Below are positions 1-15,000 of a DNA stretch of 64,000 nucleotides, in pieces. The first letter of the stretch is position 1, and every line of letters starts with the position of its first letter. The stretch is from Anseranas semipalmata (Eukaryota; Chordata; Aves; Anseriformes; Anseranatidae). Position numbers and translations under genes: made by a program. A model generated the notes under the pieces. That model did no database searches. It saw only the letters and a list, made by a program, of their open reading frames with translations, and was not told the DNA's origin. The stretch lies in contig VXAA01006090.1 in NCBI GenBank assembly GCA_013399115.1, positions 1 through 64,000 of the forward strand. The letters run 5' to 3'.

Positions 1-7
1 GGTAAGT
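1..7 (+). other. TOP2B: Last base of TOP2B exon 1 and intron 1 donor
   Basis: The window opens with G followed by GTAAGT, a perfect U2 donor. Exon 2 starts in phase 0 with Thr-Leu-Phe-Asp. In human TOP2B this follows Val23, so the G is most simply the third base of a Val codon that ends exon 1. That the exon lies just upstream is inferred from the downstream frame; its sequence cannot be seen. Confidence 0.75.
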
Positions 8-3000
8 TGTGGGCTTGGTTTTCTGTTGTTGTTTTCTGACTATGTTTTTTTGTATGTTTTTATTTCCTTTTGCGTCCCTTGTGTGTGTGGAAAGAGTGCG
101 GGCTGGCTTTTAAACGAGGCAGAAGCTGAGGGCCGGCGTGAAAGGGGAAGCTCGCAGAGCCGCCCGATGGAGGGCCGGGGGCACCGGGGGGCGGCGGTGG
201 AGCTTGCGGCCGGGGGGGCTCGTCGGGGGGCGGGCTGTGGGGGAAAGGGAAGTCTGCGGGGAAGGAAGGAGGCGCCCGCCTCGCCGGGGGCCGGTCCGTG
301 GTGGTGTGCTGAAGCGATCCCTCTCTCGGGTGAGGTGCGGGTTGTCGGTCGCCCTGTGAAAGTCGCGGTTATCGCGTCTCAATCCTAGAGCAAAATGAAG
401 TCTTTGTGGGCTACCAAAGGGGTTGTGCTTTGATTCCAGCTTCTTTCCCAACTGAAAGATGAAAGCTGAAGTTCCTGAGTTTTGGAGATAGGTAGTGAGG
501 CACTCAGGGCGCTGGAGCCCTGTGGTCTAAGTTGTATCTCGGAGTTAAACTTCATTGTCTTCCAAAAGTTACAACTCTATAACAGGGCTGAGAAGGTGTC
601 ATTTTTTTTATTTATTTATTTTTTTGTCTCTTTAAATGCTTTTCATGGATCAAACAGAAATAATAAGATTTGAGAGGGTGCAGATGATAAGTGACTCTAG
701 GACTAATGAATCATTTTGAGAAGTTTTAAAGTCTTTTGAGAGTACTAGCCTCCATGCATAGAGCAGAGGGATGCTGTGCTGGTCTGTAGAAATAGTGGAT
801 GCTGTCTGCTTTTGGTAAGACCTGAGGAAGGAGGAGCAAAGATGACCTGAAGGGGCCAGGTTCATCCAATCAATAACTTCCCTGCCTTTTGCTTGCTCAA
901 AGTAGAGTTCAAAATAGGGTAACTTAAGTAAAAAAGACGGTATATCTTGATAGATGGTGAAGTAGCTGCATCTTTAACTGGATGCATATACTTTACAGAG
1001 TTAGGTTAGTTAAGACTTTAAGAAGTCTTGTTTAAGAGGGTAATTAACAAACTTGTTCTTCTGTCGTGTCTTTCTGCATCTTTGAGCTGTTGAAAAAAAC
1101 TACCATTACTGAGGTGAACATCCTGTATATTCTGATGGTGGACTGTTTCTGTGGCTCTAATTATTGCATTTTATGTTGTTAATTCTCTTTCATTTTAAGA
1201 AGCTGGCTGCATGAAAAGGTATATAAATGAGCAAGTTTCTGGGTGTGTCACTTGAAATTAGACAGTTTAGATATGGGAACAGCCTAAGTAAAGAAGCTAA
1301 AATTGTTCTACTTTCCTTTCTGCAGTACTATGTGATCTTATCATCTGCGGTCTTTGGATAGCTCTTCAGAATTAAGATTTTTACAGTATGGGTTGTACCA
1401 AGTAATTGAAAGTTTTACAGCTCACATAGGAAACTGCAGAATGAAGTGTGAAAATCACTGAGTAGGCATTTTTAATGAAACATGTTCTTAAATATAATGG
1501 GGATGAAAGTATGGTGAGTCAACAGTTTCCTACAACTGGAAGTAATTGGACTTTTCCTTTTCTAAAAGCAGTAAAGATTAAAGTGTTTTTGTCATATTAG
1601 TTGTAGAGAAATCATTAGATTTTAGTTAAAACCCTGCGTTGACTCTGTTCAGAAAACAGTAAGACGTTTTCTTTCTCTCGTGTGCATCTTAAATGCTGAA
1701 GATGGGACCCCTGAGCCGGTTCCTAAAGCCAAACCTGTTCCCTGTCAGCTGCAGAACACTGGTATACAGAAGAGCAATACTGTGGCACTGGAAAATGGTG
1801 GGGCAGTGGTTAGCGGTTGGTTTAGTGTGCTGGGCGGAAAAAAATGTTGTTGGATCAGGTGTTGGTTTATGAGTAGATATGATATGCTGGCCTTGAGGAT
1901 GAGACGTACAGAGTTAGAGACAATTAGGGACAGTTTCAGCCTTCTGGTTTTAATCTGCTTGCCCTATATCTGCTGGATATGCAGGTACTTGCTATTTGGT
2001 TTTAAGTCATTTTGAAACTACCTTGATTTTTTTTTTCTTTTTTTAGATTTCTTATTACTGTGGTGAAACCACTAGGATGCTTATTTTCTGAGTAATGTAT
2101 TCCTATTGTTAGTGGTTTCTTTTTAAGACCATATGAGTTAAACAATTGAAGGGTAACAGAAATAAGTCTAGTTCTAAGGAGGGGGGAGCATGTTTAAAAA
2201 TTGATGTGATGGTAGTTTGTGTTTCAAATTAGCAAATCCTACATGCGTACCCTGGTTCTCACATCATACTAAAGAGTTGTCTGTGTAATTTTCGCTTCGG
2301 TTGTGATTTAAACAGTATTACTGTTCTTAGGTTCAACTACCTAGGAAAGAATTATGCACACTTATGAAAGAGAAAGGGTATTATTTAAGGTACAGAATTT
2401 ACTTTGGAGTGAACTCCATACTGGGAATGTCGTACAAGTATCAGGTGATACCTACTTTTACTTTTAGAGGCAAGATGAATTATATGTTTATGGAAACAAA
2501 CAGCAAGTCATTCATTTTTAGCTACCTAGTAGCTAATCTTAGGTTAGTAACAGAACTTAAAGAAATGTAACTAGCAGCGGTAGGCTGGTAGGCTGGCACA
2601 ACTGTTGGTGAAAAGTATGTGTGAGAGTATATCCATTTAAAAATGTTTATTAGGAAAATCGTATATCATTATCTAACTGAAAATAAACAAGGATAACTTC
2701 ACACTTATAAATTCTACTAGTTATTTTTTGAGGAGCTTTTTTGTCTCGCAGCTGATTTTTTGAGTCTACTCGCAGCTCCTCGGTGCCCCAGGAATGCTGT
2801 AATAGTTGGTAAAGGGTGGAGTTTTGACCAACGGATTTATATTAATTATTTTTTTGTGGATGATTTCTAAAGGTCACCCAGAAATGTGTTAAGTTGTATT
2901 ATGAGTTAGTTACAAAAGCATTGATCTGTAAATAGAGAAGTGTTTGCTGGTAAAACATAATGGCATTTTCTAATGCTAGAAAAACTTGCTTTAAACAAAA

Positions 3001-6000
3001 GAAGTCATCCTTATCTTCACCCTTTCTGTGTGTTTAGGTACCACTGAAAATGAGCTGTCACGGTACGGTAATAGTACTTTTAAAAATATCCCCTGTAGAG
3101 TGAAAGTGAAATCATTTCAAGTAACCCCGTGAGGTGTCTTTGCTCTGATACAGCGGTAATGCTGTTGAACTGTCAAAGTGGTTTCAAACAAGCAATACTT
3201 TCGCAGTTACTAGTGTGACTGCTTTCAAGGCTTTCTTCTGGACCCTAAGAGCTACGTGAGCCTTATAAATGAAAGCTGAGACTTCTGAGAATAGTTGAAG
3301 ACTTCAAACACCACTTCCGTTTTCCAGCCCATGGTTAAGGAGATAATTTTCATTTCTAGGAAACACTAGCTTAAAGTGAATATATGTTGAGCATTACCGT
3401 GACTTTTCTTTTTTGAGGAAAGTTTTTATCATAGATTTGTGTGCTCCTTGAATACAGTAGAATGACAATGATATATATACCAGTTTGGTTTAGGCTGGTT
3501 CATACGTGGTTTGAATAAATACCTTAGCTGTGTATTGGTAAGTGAAAAGATAGCAAATGTTTAAATAATCTAAATTCATCTATTAGCACTTCTCAACAGT
3601 TTCAGAGTTTACATTGAAAATAACTTTTGGCTTACTGTCACTTTTCTTTATACAAAAAGAGTATGTATGCGATAGAGAGGATAGGGCAGTAGGCCCAAAA
3701 CAAACAAACGAAAAAGCCACCACCAACAAAAAAACACCAATCCTCTGTTAAAGGGGCCTTGTCTTTCTTTTATCACTTCATTTGAAAACAAATACTCTGA
3801 ACTGTAATAAAGGAATAGCTTTCAATAGTTTGACTTAGCTTTTGGTAATTCATTTCAAGAGGATTAAAACAGATCTTTCTTTCTGAAGAATGTCTGATAG
3901 TGTCCAGTGACACGCCGTGGTTCACTTCCTAAGGATTCTGCGCTAGGTGGTTTCTAACTTCATGGGTGAGTTTTTCCATTTGGAATCTGGCTAGGTTCTC
4001 TCCTGCCACACGTACCTGCCCACCGCTGCTGTGTACTGAACTTCTTCCATTACTCTGCTTTGGGAGCGGAGGCTTTTGGGTGGAACAAGACAGGAGTTCC
4101 CTTCTGGGATTCTTCTGTCGCTGTAATGCCTGGAGGAAGAGTGTCGCAATATGACGGGCTGCCCAGGTAATGTCCTGCGTCCCGTAAGCTGGCAGAGTTC
4201 TGCCTGCCTGAAGTACAGTTAAGCAAATATGACTAGTAATAAGACCAAATCCTAATCATATCTTCACTTTTTAATAATTAGCATACCATCCTAGAGGGAA
4301 ACAAACTGTAAACGGTTCTTCCTTATTCTTTTAATCACTGTTTATTACCACTTTATTCTGTTCAAAAGCAGGAATAAGTGGTTGAAGTTCCTACCCCTTA
4401 GCCTCTACAATGTTTTAGTTGCCTTATAGACCCAGGTTAAAGCTTGGAATTACCTTTCTGTTCTTTCCGTGTTTTTTTTTTTTTAATCTGGATCAGGCCT
4501 TCTGTTTCTTTGCTGGCTGAAGCTAGGCCTAGGACACAGTTGTCACAAGCTTGTATACCCTTAGTTACTTTCTTACCTTTCCTCTGATACATCGTGGTGT
4601 CTTCAGATGTTGCCATGTATTGATCCAGTGGTCCCTTCCTCTCTTGCTTTTTATAGCATCTGTCTTTTCTTTTGTTATCATGTTGTCCAAAGAACTTTGT
4701 CTTTTTTTTTTTTCCTTCCCATTTTTATCATGTTACACATGGAAGGGAGGTCTGACCCCAGGATAGTACTGTTAACTTTTATTAAACATAATGAAGTTTG
4801 TAGGTGTTTTGGAGCAGTCGAGGGGAAGCTGCATTTCCTTCTACTTCTGCTGATTTTTCTGGTTCTGGTGCCCTTAAGAAAGCAGAGTGGCAAAGAGGTG
4901 TGATGGCTCACCTGATTATTCTAGCACTAGAGGAAAATGCTTGTGGCTTGCCTTGGCAAGTCGGACACAATTGTTCTGATTCATCAGATGTTACGGCTTG
5001 CCTGCCAGAAGAGGATGTTGTTACCTCTTATCCTCTACCCTCCTCACCGCCATCCAGTGAAATACTTTGGTCATCATCTTAGTGGTCCTGTGTTCTTGTT
5101 AGAGAGCTGAATAATACAGGGTCAGAGATGTGATGGAGCTGATACTAGGCAGAGACTTGGTGATGGAGTAAGATCGGGGCGACCTCTTTGTGACTACAGC
5201 TGAGCCAGACTTGCGGCTTAACATGATGCAGCTTCGCCCTGTGTATTCTGAGCTGGGTGGAAGACTTTTTACAGTGTCAGTGAAAGAATGCTGAATGCGT
5301 AGAAGTGGGGAACTAATAGAATTGTTATGAACTCTAGGAAGGTATGTATATCTTGGAGGGGAAAGATGGCTAAAGAGGAATACGTGGGGGATTACTTCAA
5401 GTGTTTGTCGGTTGAAGGTGTACCTTCAAACACGTGCCCTCTGCTAATGTTCTGTCTGTGTCTAGATTTGTGCATATATGTAAAATTTCCAATCTAACTG
5501 TGTTGCATTAAATGTGAACTAAAAAAAATCTTGTGTTTGGATGGATAAAGTAACCTTTCTAATAAAAGAACATATATGTAGTCTAAGGTAAGCAGTTTAG
5601 ATTTGCAAAAAAAAATGGTTTAAATCTAGTGTCTTATTTTCATAGACTTTATTTTCCAGAAGTAGATTTTTACATTGTGTGTAAACTGTGTGTCTACATG
5701 CAAAAGCCATCTTCAAATACACATTTATATTTCAATTAATTAAAAGCAGCAAATGTGAGTCTTAAGGTTTCTGTCATAGATTTTGCCTTGGGAAAGGGAG
5801 GGAGGACAAAATAAACAAAAAAACACCACCACCAAAACGGATGTGAATTTTCTAGAGAGAACTTGGACATGAAAACTGGTACAGAAAACTTAATTTTTCT
5901 CACCATGGATCATTTAAAATAGTAAATTTTTTGGTACATCACCCACAAAGAAAATATTATTCTGCTCTATATGGGTGTTTTGAAAGGTTTCAAAAGCAGA

Positions 6001-9000
6001 TTGAGCAAAAATATATAGTTCTAAATGTGGATAACTGTTTCAAGAAGCCTGTGCTGGAAAATTTTATGCTTGGAGACTTAGTGGTGTCCTCTCAAGTACA
6101 TGTAGTGAAACCCAAGTATTTTGGAAGAAGGTATTTTAACGCCGATATCCCAAATTTAAATACTGAACTGAATATTAAGTCAAGACGTGTAAAACATTTT
6201 TACAGAACTTTAAGAATAAATACTAAAATATAATTTAAGATTTAGCAACCAATGAAGGTGTAAATATTAAACATACCAAATGTTTGTTGTTTTTATAAAC
6301 AGGAGAAAATCATTCCTCAGAAGTAAAGTGATAGGCCAGCTCTTTATTTGTAATATTTTTTTGTTCAGAAAATGTTTTCTTGCTATTTTCTTCCAGTAGC
6401 TCAATAATGAGTATATAAAGGGTTGATGTGAAAAGCAGGGAAAGATTCCACCCCCGCCCCCATAAATGAGGATCAGATCTACTAGTTTTAAAACTCCAGT
6501 GTGATCACAACTGCTCTTAGTCTTACGGACTGAGTCCTTTTAAATTATGTTTTGAAGTGCATGTTGTTAAACTTTTTCTGAGATATCGGTTCATCTAGTT
6601 TCATTTAATAAAGCTATTTTAAAATGCCGTCTGCATCTTAATGCAATTCCAATTTACATATAAATACACTTCGCCACTGAAAGCAAATTAAAGCACTACT
6701 TTTAATTTTTTATTTTGGTAAAATGATAAATCTGAGTATTTGTTACAGTGTACACATCTAAGTGATTCATTTTTTAGCAAGCAAGAAAAAAAGCATTAGC
6801 ACAGCTGGTGTAAAGGCTGCATGCCTAGACTGAGGCTTCCTGTTCCTTCTCTAAGACACCGAACAGTTGTGAGAAGATCAGATGTATGGAAAACTGGACA
6901 CGTGTCTGTGAGGTGCCAGGTTCTCAATCTGTGAGGGAGTCTTCAAGCAGAGAGAGAGAGCAAAGAACAATATTTTCTTGTCACAACAGAACCACAGGAG
7001 CTGTAAGATAACACAGGAAAGTGATTTTCTTATAAATCAAAAGAATCCAAGATATGTAGAAAAAATAAGAAAGCCTTGCAACCGGGAAACTTGATATGTA
7101 ATGTTTCTGTAAGAGCAGTTACAGTTCTGCAGTCAGCCTCTAAACAGCATCTTCACCTATGAGAAATTGGTAGTGTGAGCTTCACAGGAGATGCTGGAAA
7201 GCAGCTGTAAAGTCTAGAATACTTTCACAGCACTCCACCTGGTGATTTGTACCAGCAATTCCATTACTTCAGAATAAGCTGACGGGTTAAAACCTCCAAA
7301 TTTGATGTTTGTCAGGCTTTCTCAAGCCCTGTGGCACAAAGACATCTAGATGAGAACTCTGTCTCAGTGACAAAACGTGCAACAAAAATACAATTGAGAA
7401 ATTTAGAATGAGGTTGGTAGTAATTCAGTTATACAAAGCAATTAAGTGCATCGTGCTGCGCAGGTTGGCAGTACTGAGCAGTGTTTGGGAGAGAGGAAGT
7501 TCTTTCATTAGAAAAAGTCTCGAGGCATGGGACTTCCTAGGAGTTTGCCATAGCCTTGTGCACATGTGCATTTTCCTGATGTTTTGTCTTACGACTTTGC
7601 AATGAGCGTGCATCTTAGCTGATGTGGTAAAGCATTAGAAAGGGCAAGGATATGGGAAACGCTGAGTTATAAAGAAGCATTGCCAGGTGCTAACAACGTG
7701 AAGTTTGTACGCCAGTACCTCTAACTTTTTGTTTTCTTGGCTACGGGAGGAAGTGTGGTTGAGATAGCTGATGAAACAGTGGACTGAACAGGTTTATGAA
7801 CGCTTCATTGTACGGGTCTTTTCTAGGAGGCATCAGTAATGCAGCAGTAGTGAGAAGCTAGTTATCTATTTATTTGCATTAAACCTGCTTGGAAATGGGG
7901 GTGCTAAAGTTTAAGGACATGTTCCTCCAAAAGGGATGAGCCTTCTCCATGTTGCATTGAACTAATGGAGCTTTTTTGATGTCAGCTATCAAGACTTCAG
8001 TGAACATGCAGAGTCAAGCTAGCTGGTGTGTGTGTATGGTTCTTGCAACGTCCAGAATTAGGTTACAAGTAAGCAATAGTTAACTTACCAAAGTTAACTG
8101 TACTAGAAGGAATTGCCCTTTTTTTTTTTTTTTTTTCTGAAAGTGTGAAGGAATTTTAATGTGCTGCTTTACAGCTGAAGGCACAATTACTTCATTCAGT
8201 GGTTCCAAGCATGGCAATTCAAAGACTTTGTAGGAAAACTGTCTTAAGTTGTCTTAAAATTTAACATGAAATAATTCTTCTTCCCGGAGAGTCAGGACCA
8301 GTGTTTTCTCCTTCCTTGTCTCTGGATTTTAGCTGGAAAAACAGATTCTTACAAGATTAATGTGTTACCAAGGTGTCTATAGATATAACACTTTTTGATA
8401 GCAGGTGAACAATGTCAAAATTTAGTATTGGAATGGAACTTGTCTGTGGATAGACACCTAAAAAATTTCATACCCCCCTAAAAAATATAAGAGTAAAATT
8501 CAGTTAAATTGTCATCATGCTTTGGTAGACGTTAGACTTTTGCTTTTAAAGAAAGTAATAAAGATCAGGATCTGAATGTACTGCTGATTATATCCAAACT
8601 TGTTCCAAACAAAGCAGAGCTGTTGCTGTAGTAACTTAGTATAAATGAATTCATATTTAAAACAGTATACATAATTTTCTGGTCAGAAGTAATTATAGTG
8701 AGCGTATGTATTTGCACAAAAGTGATATTCTTCACTTCTCAGATTTTGTGGAGAAAACACCTTTAATTTTCATTAAGATCTAGTGTGCTACTATATTGTG
8801 CATTAAAAATTCTAAAATAAAGAAAATAAAAGCATTATTATTAGCTATTTAAACAGAAGATGAAGCTATATAATTCTACGAATGTGGTTTCATGTTGCAG
8901 CTAAGCAATCAAATGATACCTGCTGAAAAGTATGTTTTCTTTTTTCCTTTTATCCTCCAAGCTTTATGCTTCTGCACCAGCACTTGTCTGATTCTCCAGC

Positions 9001-12000
9001 AAGCTTGTTTGGAAAAATGGGCCAGTAGACAACTGGTTGCTTCTAGTGGGTGAAAAATGTGGGGAAGGCTCCATTTGTTCCTTGAACTGGTTTATTGTGC
9101 AGTCAGTTTTGGTTCCATTCTATGGAGAAGCAGGGGAAGAGAGAAGAAAGAAAGAAGTTTTCATTTTTGGCAGCAATTAACTGTTGTGTTTTTCTGTAAC
9201 AGGGAAATCTGACCATCCTCGAGCTATTCTGTAAATGAATCATCATAAAAAACATCAGTGTGATGTGGTGCTTTCAGAGTCCAGAGCAAACAGTTCAAAC
9301 CAGGAGATTAAATTCCTATTTTTTTATTTTTCTTTTTAAAGTAAACAAGCTTGTTAGTAGGCTAGAGTGAGGCTGGTTCTGGGTGAGTTTACTGGGAACT
9401 CTTTCTTTACATTACCTTTGGGGAGATTTAGCTCATGCCACCAGCAGCATGCAATGGTCTATGCAAATTTACTTTGCTAACAGGGATCTGTTACTTTTGT
9501 GTGTTTTCATCTTGGGAGGAGAGCCAAACCATTTGTTAAACACAGCAGGGAAGTGGTTTCATTTGAAACTCCCTCGTTTTGTTTTCATGGTGGGAGGTAT
9601 TCTCAGTCAGAGTTTTCTTTGGGAAAATTGTAAAATGTTTAGGTACCCGTGTATTATCGTGTATTTTTCTAAGACAAGAAAAGACCATTACAGTCTAATA
9701 TATAACACCATGCTACATTCAAGTGTATGTTATCCATAGAACTACCTAGTAATTAGCATATTACCCATATAATTTTTTTTTTGAGGTATAGCGTATCTTC
9801 TTCAGAAGAGGTAGGGTTTTTTGAACTGTAAGTGGCAGAAAATCTACCACATTCCTGGATTCCATTACTTAATTAACCTCCCTAGGTTTTACAGCTTAAT
9901 TACGCTCAAAATTTACCGTCTTGTCCCACTAAATGTGCTTATTCTACACTTTATTTAAGGGAATGTAGGGCACATGCTATGTGCTTTTCTGAGGTCTGAT
10001 GTCCCAGGGCTGCATTTACCTTTCAGGAGAACAATGTCTGCAAGTGTGTGTAATAGTTTTAGGAGGTTAAGGCGGAATAGACAAAACCAGGTGAAGATAA
10101 CTTCACATACTGATGCCTCTTCTCTGTTCATCTCTGCTTGTCTGCCAGTCTAGATCAGGTGCACTTTTGTCACCTAGTTAAAAAAGCAGAGGAAAGGAAG
10201 GGAAAGGAAAGGAGGAAAAAAAAAATCCAAAAGGGAAGCATGCGTGAAACACTGGGTTGCAGTTGAAGCTGAAGTAGCTTGTTCCAAAGAGGCAAAAAAA
10301 ACCCAAAGAAGATTGTTTCATGTTGTGGGCACAGAAGGAAGATTTCTTGTTATAGGGTGAGGTGTTCTGTCTATGGAATGCAACATTTAGAAAGCCTCTT
10401 GAACGAGTGCAGTGGGGATACTAGCTTTTACTTTGCTTTTTCTCTGATTTTGAGCTTTTTAGCTCCTTATAAATGAGCTACAGCCATTCTTGAGTCTCCC
10501 TACTTAAGTATCTACTACTGTGCTAAGATTAGCAAGATAAGACAAGTCTTTCTTTCGCGATGGAGTAACTGCTGTAGTTTTTAATTGTCTCAGTCTAATC
10601 TCACTTTTTTTTGCCCAGAGCACAGCATTAAGGACAAATATCCAAAAGGCAAAACCAGAACATGACCACTCTGCATCAACCTCATCTTGTGTGGTCGTTT
10701 AATATGGAGAAGAAAGAATAACTGGGCAGGCTAAAGAAAAAACAACCCACGGCCTAAGTACTTGTATTCTGGCCTTCTAGTATTTCTTTTTTTTTTTTTT
10801 TTTCTTTTTTATTTAGGAATAACAGTTAACACTGTGGAAAAGAAGACAGTGGCTAATACAGAATAAAGTCTGTGTAAGTGGGGAAAGATATTAACAATTT
10901 TTAGGGTTTTCAAATTCATTTTTTTGCAACAGTGTGAAATTCAGCTACTTAATAAATAAATAAAAACCTCTGTTTAAAGTAAGAAAACTAAAGGTGTATG
11001 TCCCAGTTATGATCATCGAAACTGATGATGAAACTTCTCCCTTCTTTGTTCTAGCCTTACATTTTCTTCTCTATTTAGATAGGAATAGCTTTTCTTTGGG
11101 TTTGCCAAACTCTCCAGTTCAAACGTGTCCAGTGTTAGCATGTTGAAGTACAACTGTTGCAGCACAAATAACCTAACGCAGCATGGTGACTCAACGTGAT
11201 TTCAAAACACAGAGGAAGACCACATGACCCAATTTTCATCAAAAAAAAAAAAAAAAGGCAAAAAAATCTATGATGTGTGCAGAAATTTCAACAAAGGGGA
11301 CTGCAAGAAGAAATCTGAGAACTCTGAGGTTCATGGTAGACAGTGAAAGTTTTGTAGCCAAACTGTAGCCTGTTAAAGGCTGCTTGGGTTCCGACTCTTG
11401 AGATCACAAAAGGAAAGAGTGACTGTAGCTTTCAAACACTACCAGATAAATATATAGCAAAACCAACTCCAGAACAGAAACTCTTGCAATCATTAAAATC
11501 ATATTGGAGAAAGCAGATTATCATAATCAAGCATGCTTATGATAACACATGCAATTGTTTGATGTAGTCAACTGGCCAGCAAGTGCTATCAATGGAGATC
11601 TGTTGTGTTTTTCCATAGTTACCCCTATCCTGTGTTTGTTAAGAGTCTAAGGTGCTAGCTACATCTCAGGTCACAGTATGAAGTGTAACTGCGTGTCTAT
11701 AAAGAAGGATGCACAGTGCAATTGCTTATCACATTCCAAATTACTTAATGATGCTCGTCTTGCTGGCTTACATGTCCATGGATACATATATTCATGGCAA
11801 CCTGGAGGGTAGCTGAAAGACTCTCAGGAATCTGTAAAGTCTTGTATGTAACAAGAATATTGGAAAAGTCAAACACTGTCAAAAAGAAACCTGGTAAAAA
11901 CTGGCCACATTAAGATTGCAAAGCAGACCCTGAAAATTGGGTAACCAGTTTGATTTATATATATATATAAGCTGATTTACTGTGAAGCAGAAGACTTAAG

Positions 12001-15000
12001 CCCCTTGTGACACTTGGTTAATTCTCTTCAGGGGGTTTCTCATGAAACAACAGCTGGTGCTGTTTTGAAAAGTGTTACTGGAGCTCCAACAATATGAAGA
12101 TCTCCCATACAGGACAGAATACAAAAGACTTCTTGAGACGATTCCAAAATATACAGAAAAGATTGTCAGTTTAACTACATTGCAGTTTAGTGCTTGCTCA
12201 ATTTAAAAAAAAACAAAATTTGTTTTTGGCTATACATACTTGCATTTTAAGTAACAGAAGCTCAGCAGATGAAAGCATTTAATTTTTTTTTTTTTTAAAA
12301 GGATAACATCATGGGATGGCTGTGAAGGTTATTTGTGTCCATGGATCTGTGTCACGGATTTGGTGATCAAAACTTTTTTGGGGGGAGGTGGGGAGCTTCT
12401 AAACATCATTTGTATTCTGAAAATGCCCATTCAAGACAGATACAGGGATTCAGGGTTGGTCTTCTGTTTCACAGCACAGCCTAAAAGGCTCGGTATGGAA
12501 ATCTGCAGTTCTGCAGACTTCTGACAATTGCATCCCTGCAAGTGTTGTTTTATGCAGTTGAATACTTCTTGTCTTTTGTTTGTATGCTTGTGTTTCAATA
12601 GTAAGTTAAATATTTAAATTCTGAGTATTTATAACATGAGTATTTTTTGCATACACAAGATGTACTATACTTGGAGGAATGTACAAATAAAATCTGTCCT
12701 GCTCTCTGAAAATATAAGTTGTATTTAAATGAAGCATACTGAAGAGCTGTCTACGATGTCTTAGTCAAAACTGTACAATTAAAGTTCTGTAAAACTACTT
12801 TGTTTTGTTTTTGTAATAATTGCTGATCGGGAAGAAAAAAATGTTAAGCTGATCTTTTTTTTTTTTTTTTTCCTCTTGAATCATACATAATCATGTGCTA
12901 ACTACTGTGTTACAGAAGATAACAGACATACCTGTCACGGGGAGTGGAGTAAAAGAAGATCCTTACTACTGCCGAGTTAAAGCAAACTCCCTGTTCCTCA
13001 GGAAGTGACCCTGCTGCAGGATTAGTCCTTTTAGGCAGCAGTTTGATTAGGTGTGACCTCTATCTTCTGTCAACATGACAATGACCTGGCAGCAGCATCT
13101 CAACAGAAGTGGTTTTGATGCTCGCTCTTTCTTACTGATAAGTGGGACTGTCTGTAAGGCTTCTGCAAGTTCTCTGTAAGAGTTTCACTGCAAAACAGAA
13201 ATGCATTTCCTGGTTTTGTATTGAAGTTCAGGGCTTGTAGGAATTCCTTCCTGACCATTCTCTTCTGTAATAATTTTCCATGATTTCCGCAACCTAGAGC
13301 TATTCATTCAGTCATTATAAAACTGTTTTCTAATCTATTGACTTTTGCAAACATGTTGTGGGACAAGTAGGGCTATTGGAGACGAGAAAATTGTGGTCCA
13401 GTTGTATTAGGCTAGGATGTGAGTTCTTACTCTGTTTACATATTACTGAGTTACAATGCAGTGTTAAGACCCATGTCCTCAGATGCCATACTGCTGTACA
13501 AGTAGAAGCATTTTGGAGAGCTGTCTCAAAACAACCATAAGGATGCAATACTGATGTACATGACAACTGAAAAACTGGCATGTGATAACTGCCCATGATG
13601 TACCTTGCCTGCTGTAAAAAAGCTCTTGAAGCCTAAGAATTGGGAGCAAACAGAAGGGTTCCGTTTTGAACAAGATCCTGCAATCTTTCACACCTATAAA
13701 TCTTTTGTTCTCTATATGAATTGTGTTTCTCTTTTTCCCTTCCTTTAACTCTTACTTCCATTGAGAAATACTTCCATGGTTTCTTCTAGGATCATGGTTT
13801 TGTTAATATGGACTGAAGCAACAGAGGCAGTTCTTTATTTTCTTCTGCTAATTACTGGTCCCTTCAGAACAAGCAAATATAGTATAAAAAAAAAAAAAAA
13901 AAAGGAAGTCTTAACAGGGCTGTGGAAGCAGTAAGTGAGCAAAGGATGGATGAATTATGATGTCTTTTCTCAGAAGACTGATAGATTAAAACGAAGGTGA
14001 TCAGTAAGGTCAGAAAGAAATAAAAATATGTAGTGAAGCTCATTGGAAGACTCATAGAACTACTTTAATGAAATGAAGTTCACATTGCAACTGTTGGCAA
14101 TGCTTCTGTTGTAAGAATTCTTATTCCTCCTCTTCCATATATCAGTTACATGTATCTATTTCTGAAGTCCTGTTTCTTTTCTGCCTGCTTAGCAGATCCA
14201 TAGTGAATCTTATTAGGGTGGTGGTGGTGGGAGGGTTGTCACAGTTAAAGGCCAAATGACAGTGCGGAGACCAAATTGACTTGGATATCAAAACACTTAA
14301 ATCACACATGCATGCAGTTTTGCAAATTACACAACCTTCATGTTTGGTGATGTTCTCCAGAAAAAAAAGTTGTGAGTCGGTGTTGTGGTTCCAGCTCTGC
14401 TGCGTGTAATCGTGGTGCAGGATTGTGGGGTCCCCTGGGTTCTTTCCCCCTGTTACTCTGGGTGCTGGCAGTTACTGGACTGGGGAGAGAATATTTGGTT
14501 CTCATTTGAGCTGTTCAGGTTCAGTCAGGGCCTAACAATTGGTTGTTGTCATAACTGGTGCTCACAGTCTGCTTGTCTCAAAGGTTCTTGAAGTACATAG
14601 TAGTGTTTCCATAAACAAACTAGAAAAATTTGATCTTTAAGTCTGGAAGAGAAAGGTAATTTCCCCTGTTCTGAGTAGAATGAAATGCTTTATTCCCTTG
14701 TCCGCTAAGAGAAAAAAAAGCATCCAAGCTTAAATAATAGAAGCTTGAGGAAGACAAATCAGAATAATACAGGGAGAATTGTCCTTGTAAGTTGCATGTT
14801 ACAGGTTGGTGTTTGGCCTCTTTGACTGTGCTGAAGTTAGGGTTTGGTATACTTTGCTTCTTGTGTTCCTTGTTCCTATATGCTTTCTTTGCTTTTATTG
14901 CTATCCAAGGCTGCAACAAGGGCTAGATTGAGAGAGAACTGATGATACCTTTTTCTGGCTGAGAAGTTTACATGGTGACTGGTTAATCCAGGACTGGAGT

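Noticed and set aside
26..451. Overlapping open frames of 73-120 codons on both strands at the start of the window
   Set aside because: They arise from the high GC content of the CpG-island shore, lie inside intron 1 and encode low-complexity Gly/Arg-rich strings.
9383..9739. 118-codon plus-strand open frame in intron 1
   Set aside because: No recognisable domain, no splice context and composition typical of translated intron; length is not unusual for a 16-kb intron.
12600..12800. AATAAA and other A-rich signals resembling a 3' UTR or polyadenylation site in intron 1
   Set aside because: AATAAA is frequent in AT-rich DNA; there is no upstream frame or downstream GU-rich element convincing enough to call a transcript end.
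14380..14600. GC-richer stretch that at first looked like a retroviral LTR or primer-binding site
   Set aside because: No paired terminal repeats, polyadenylation signal or viral frame could be found.
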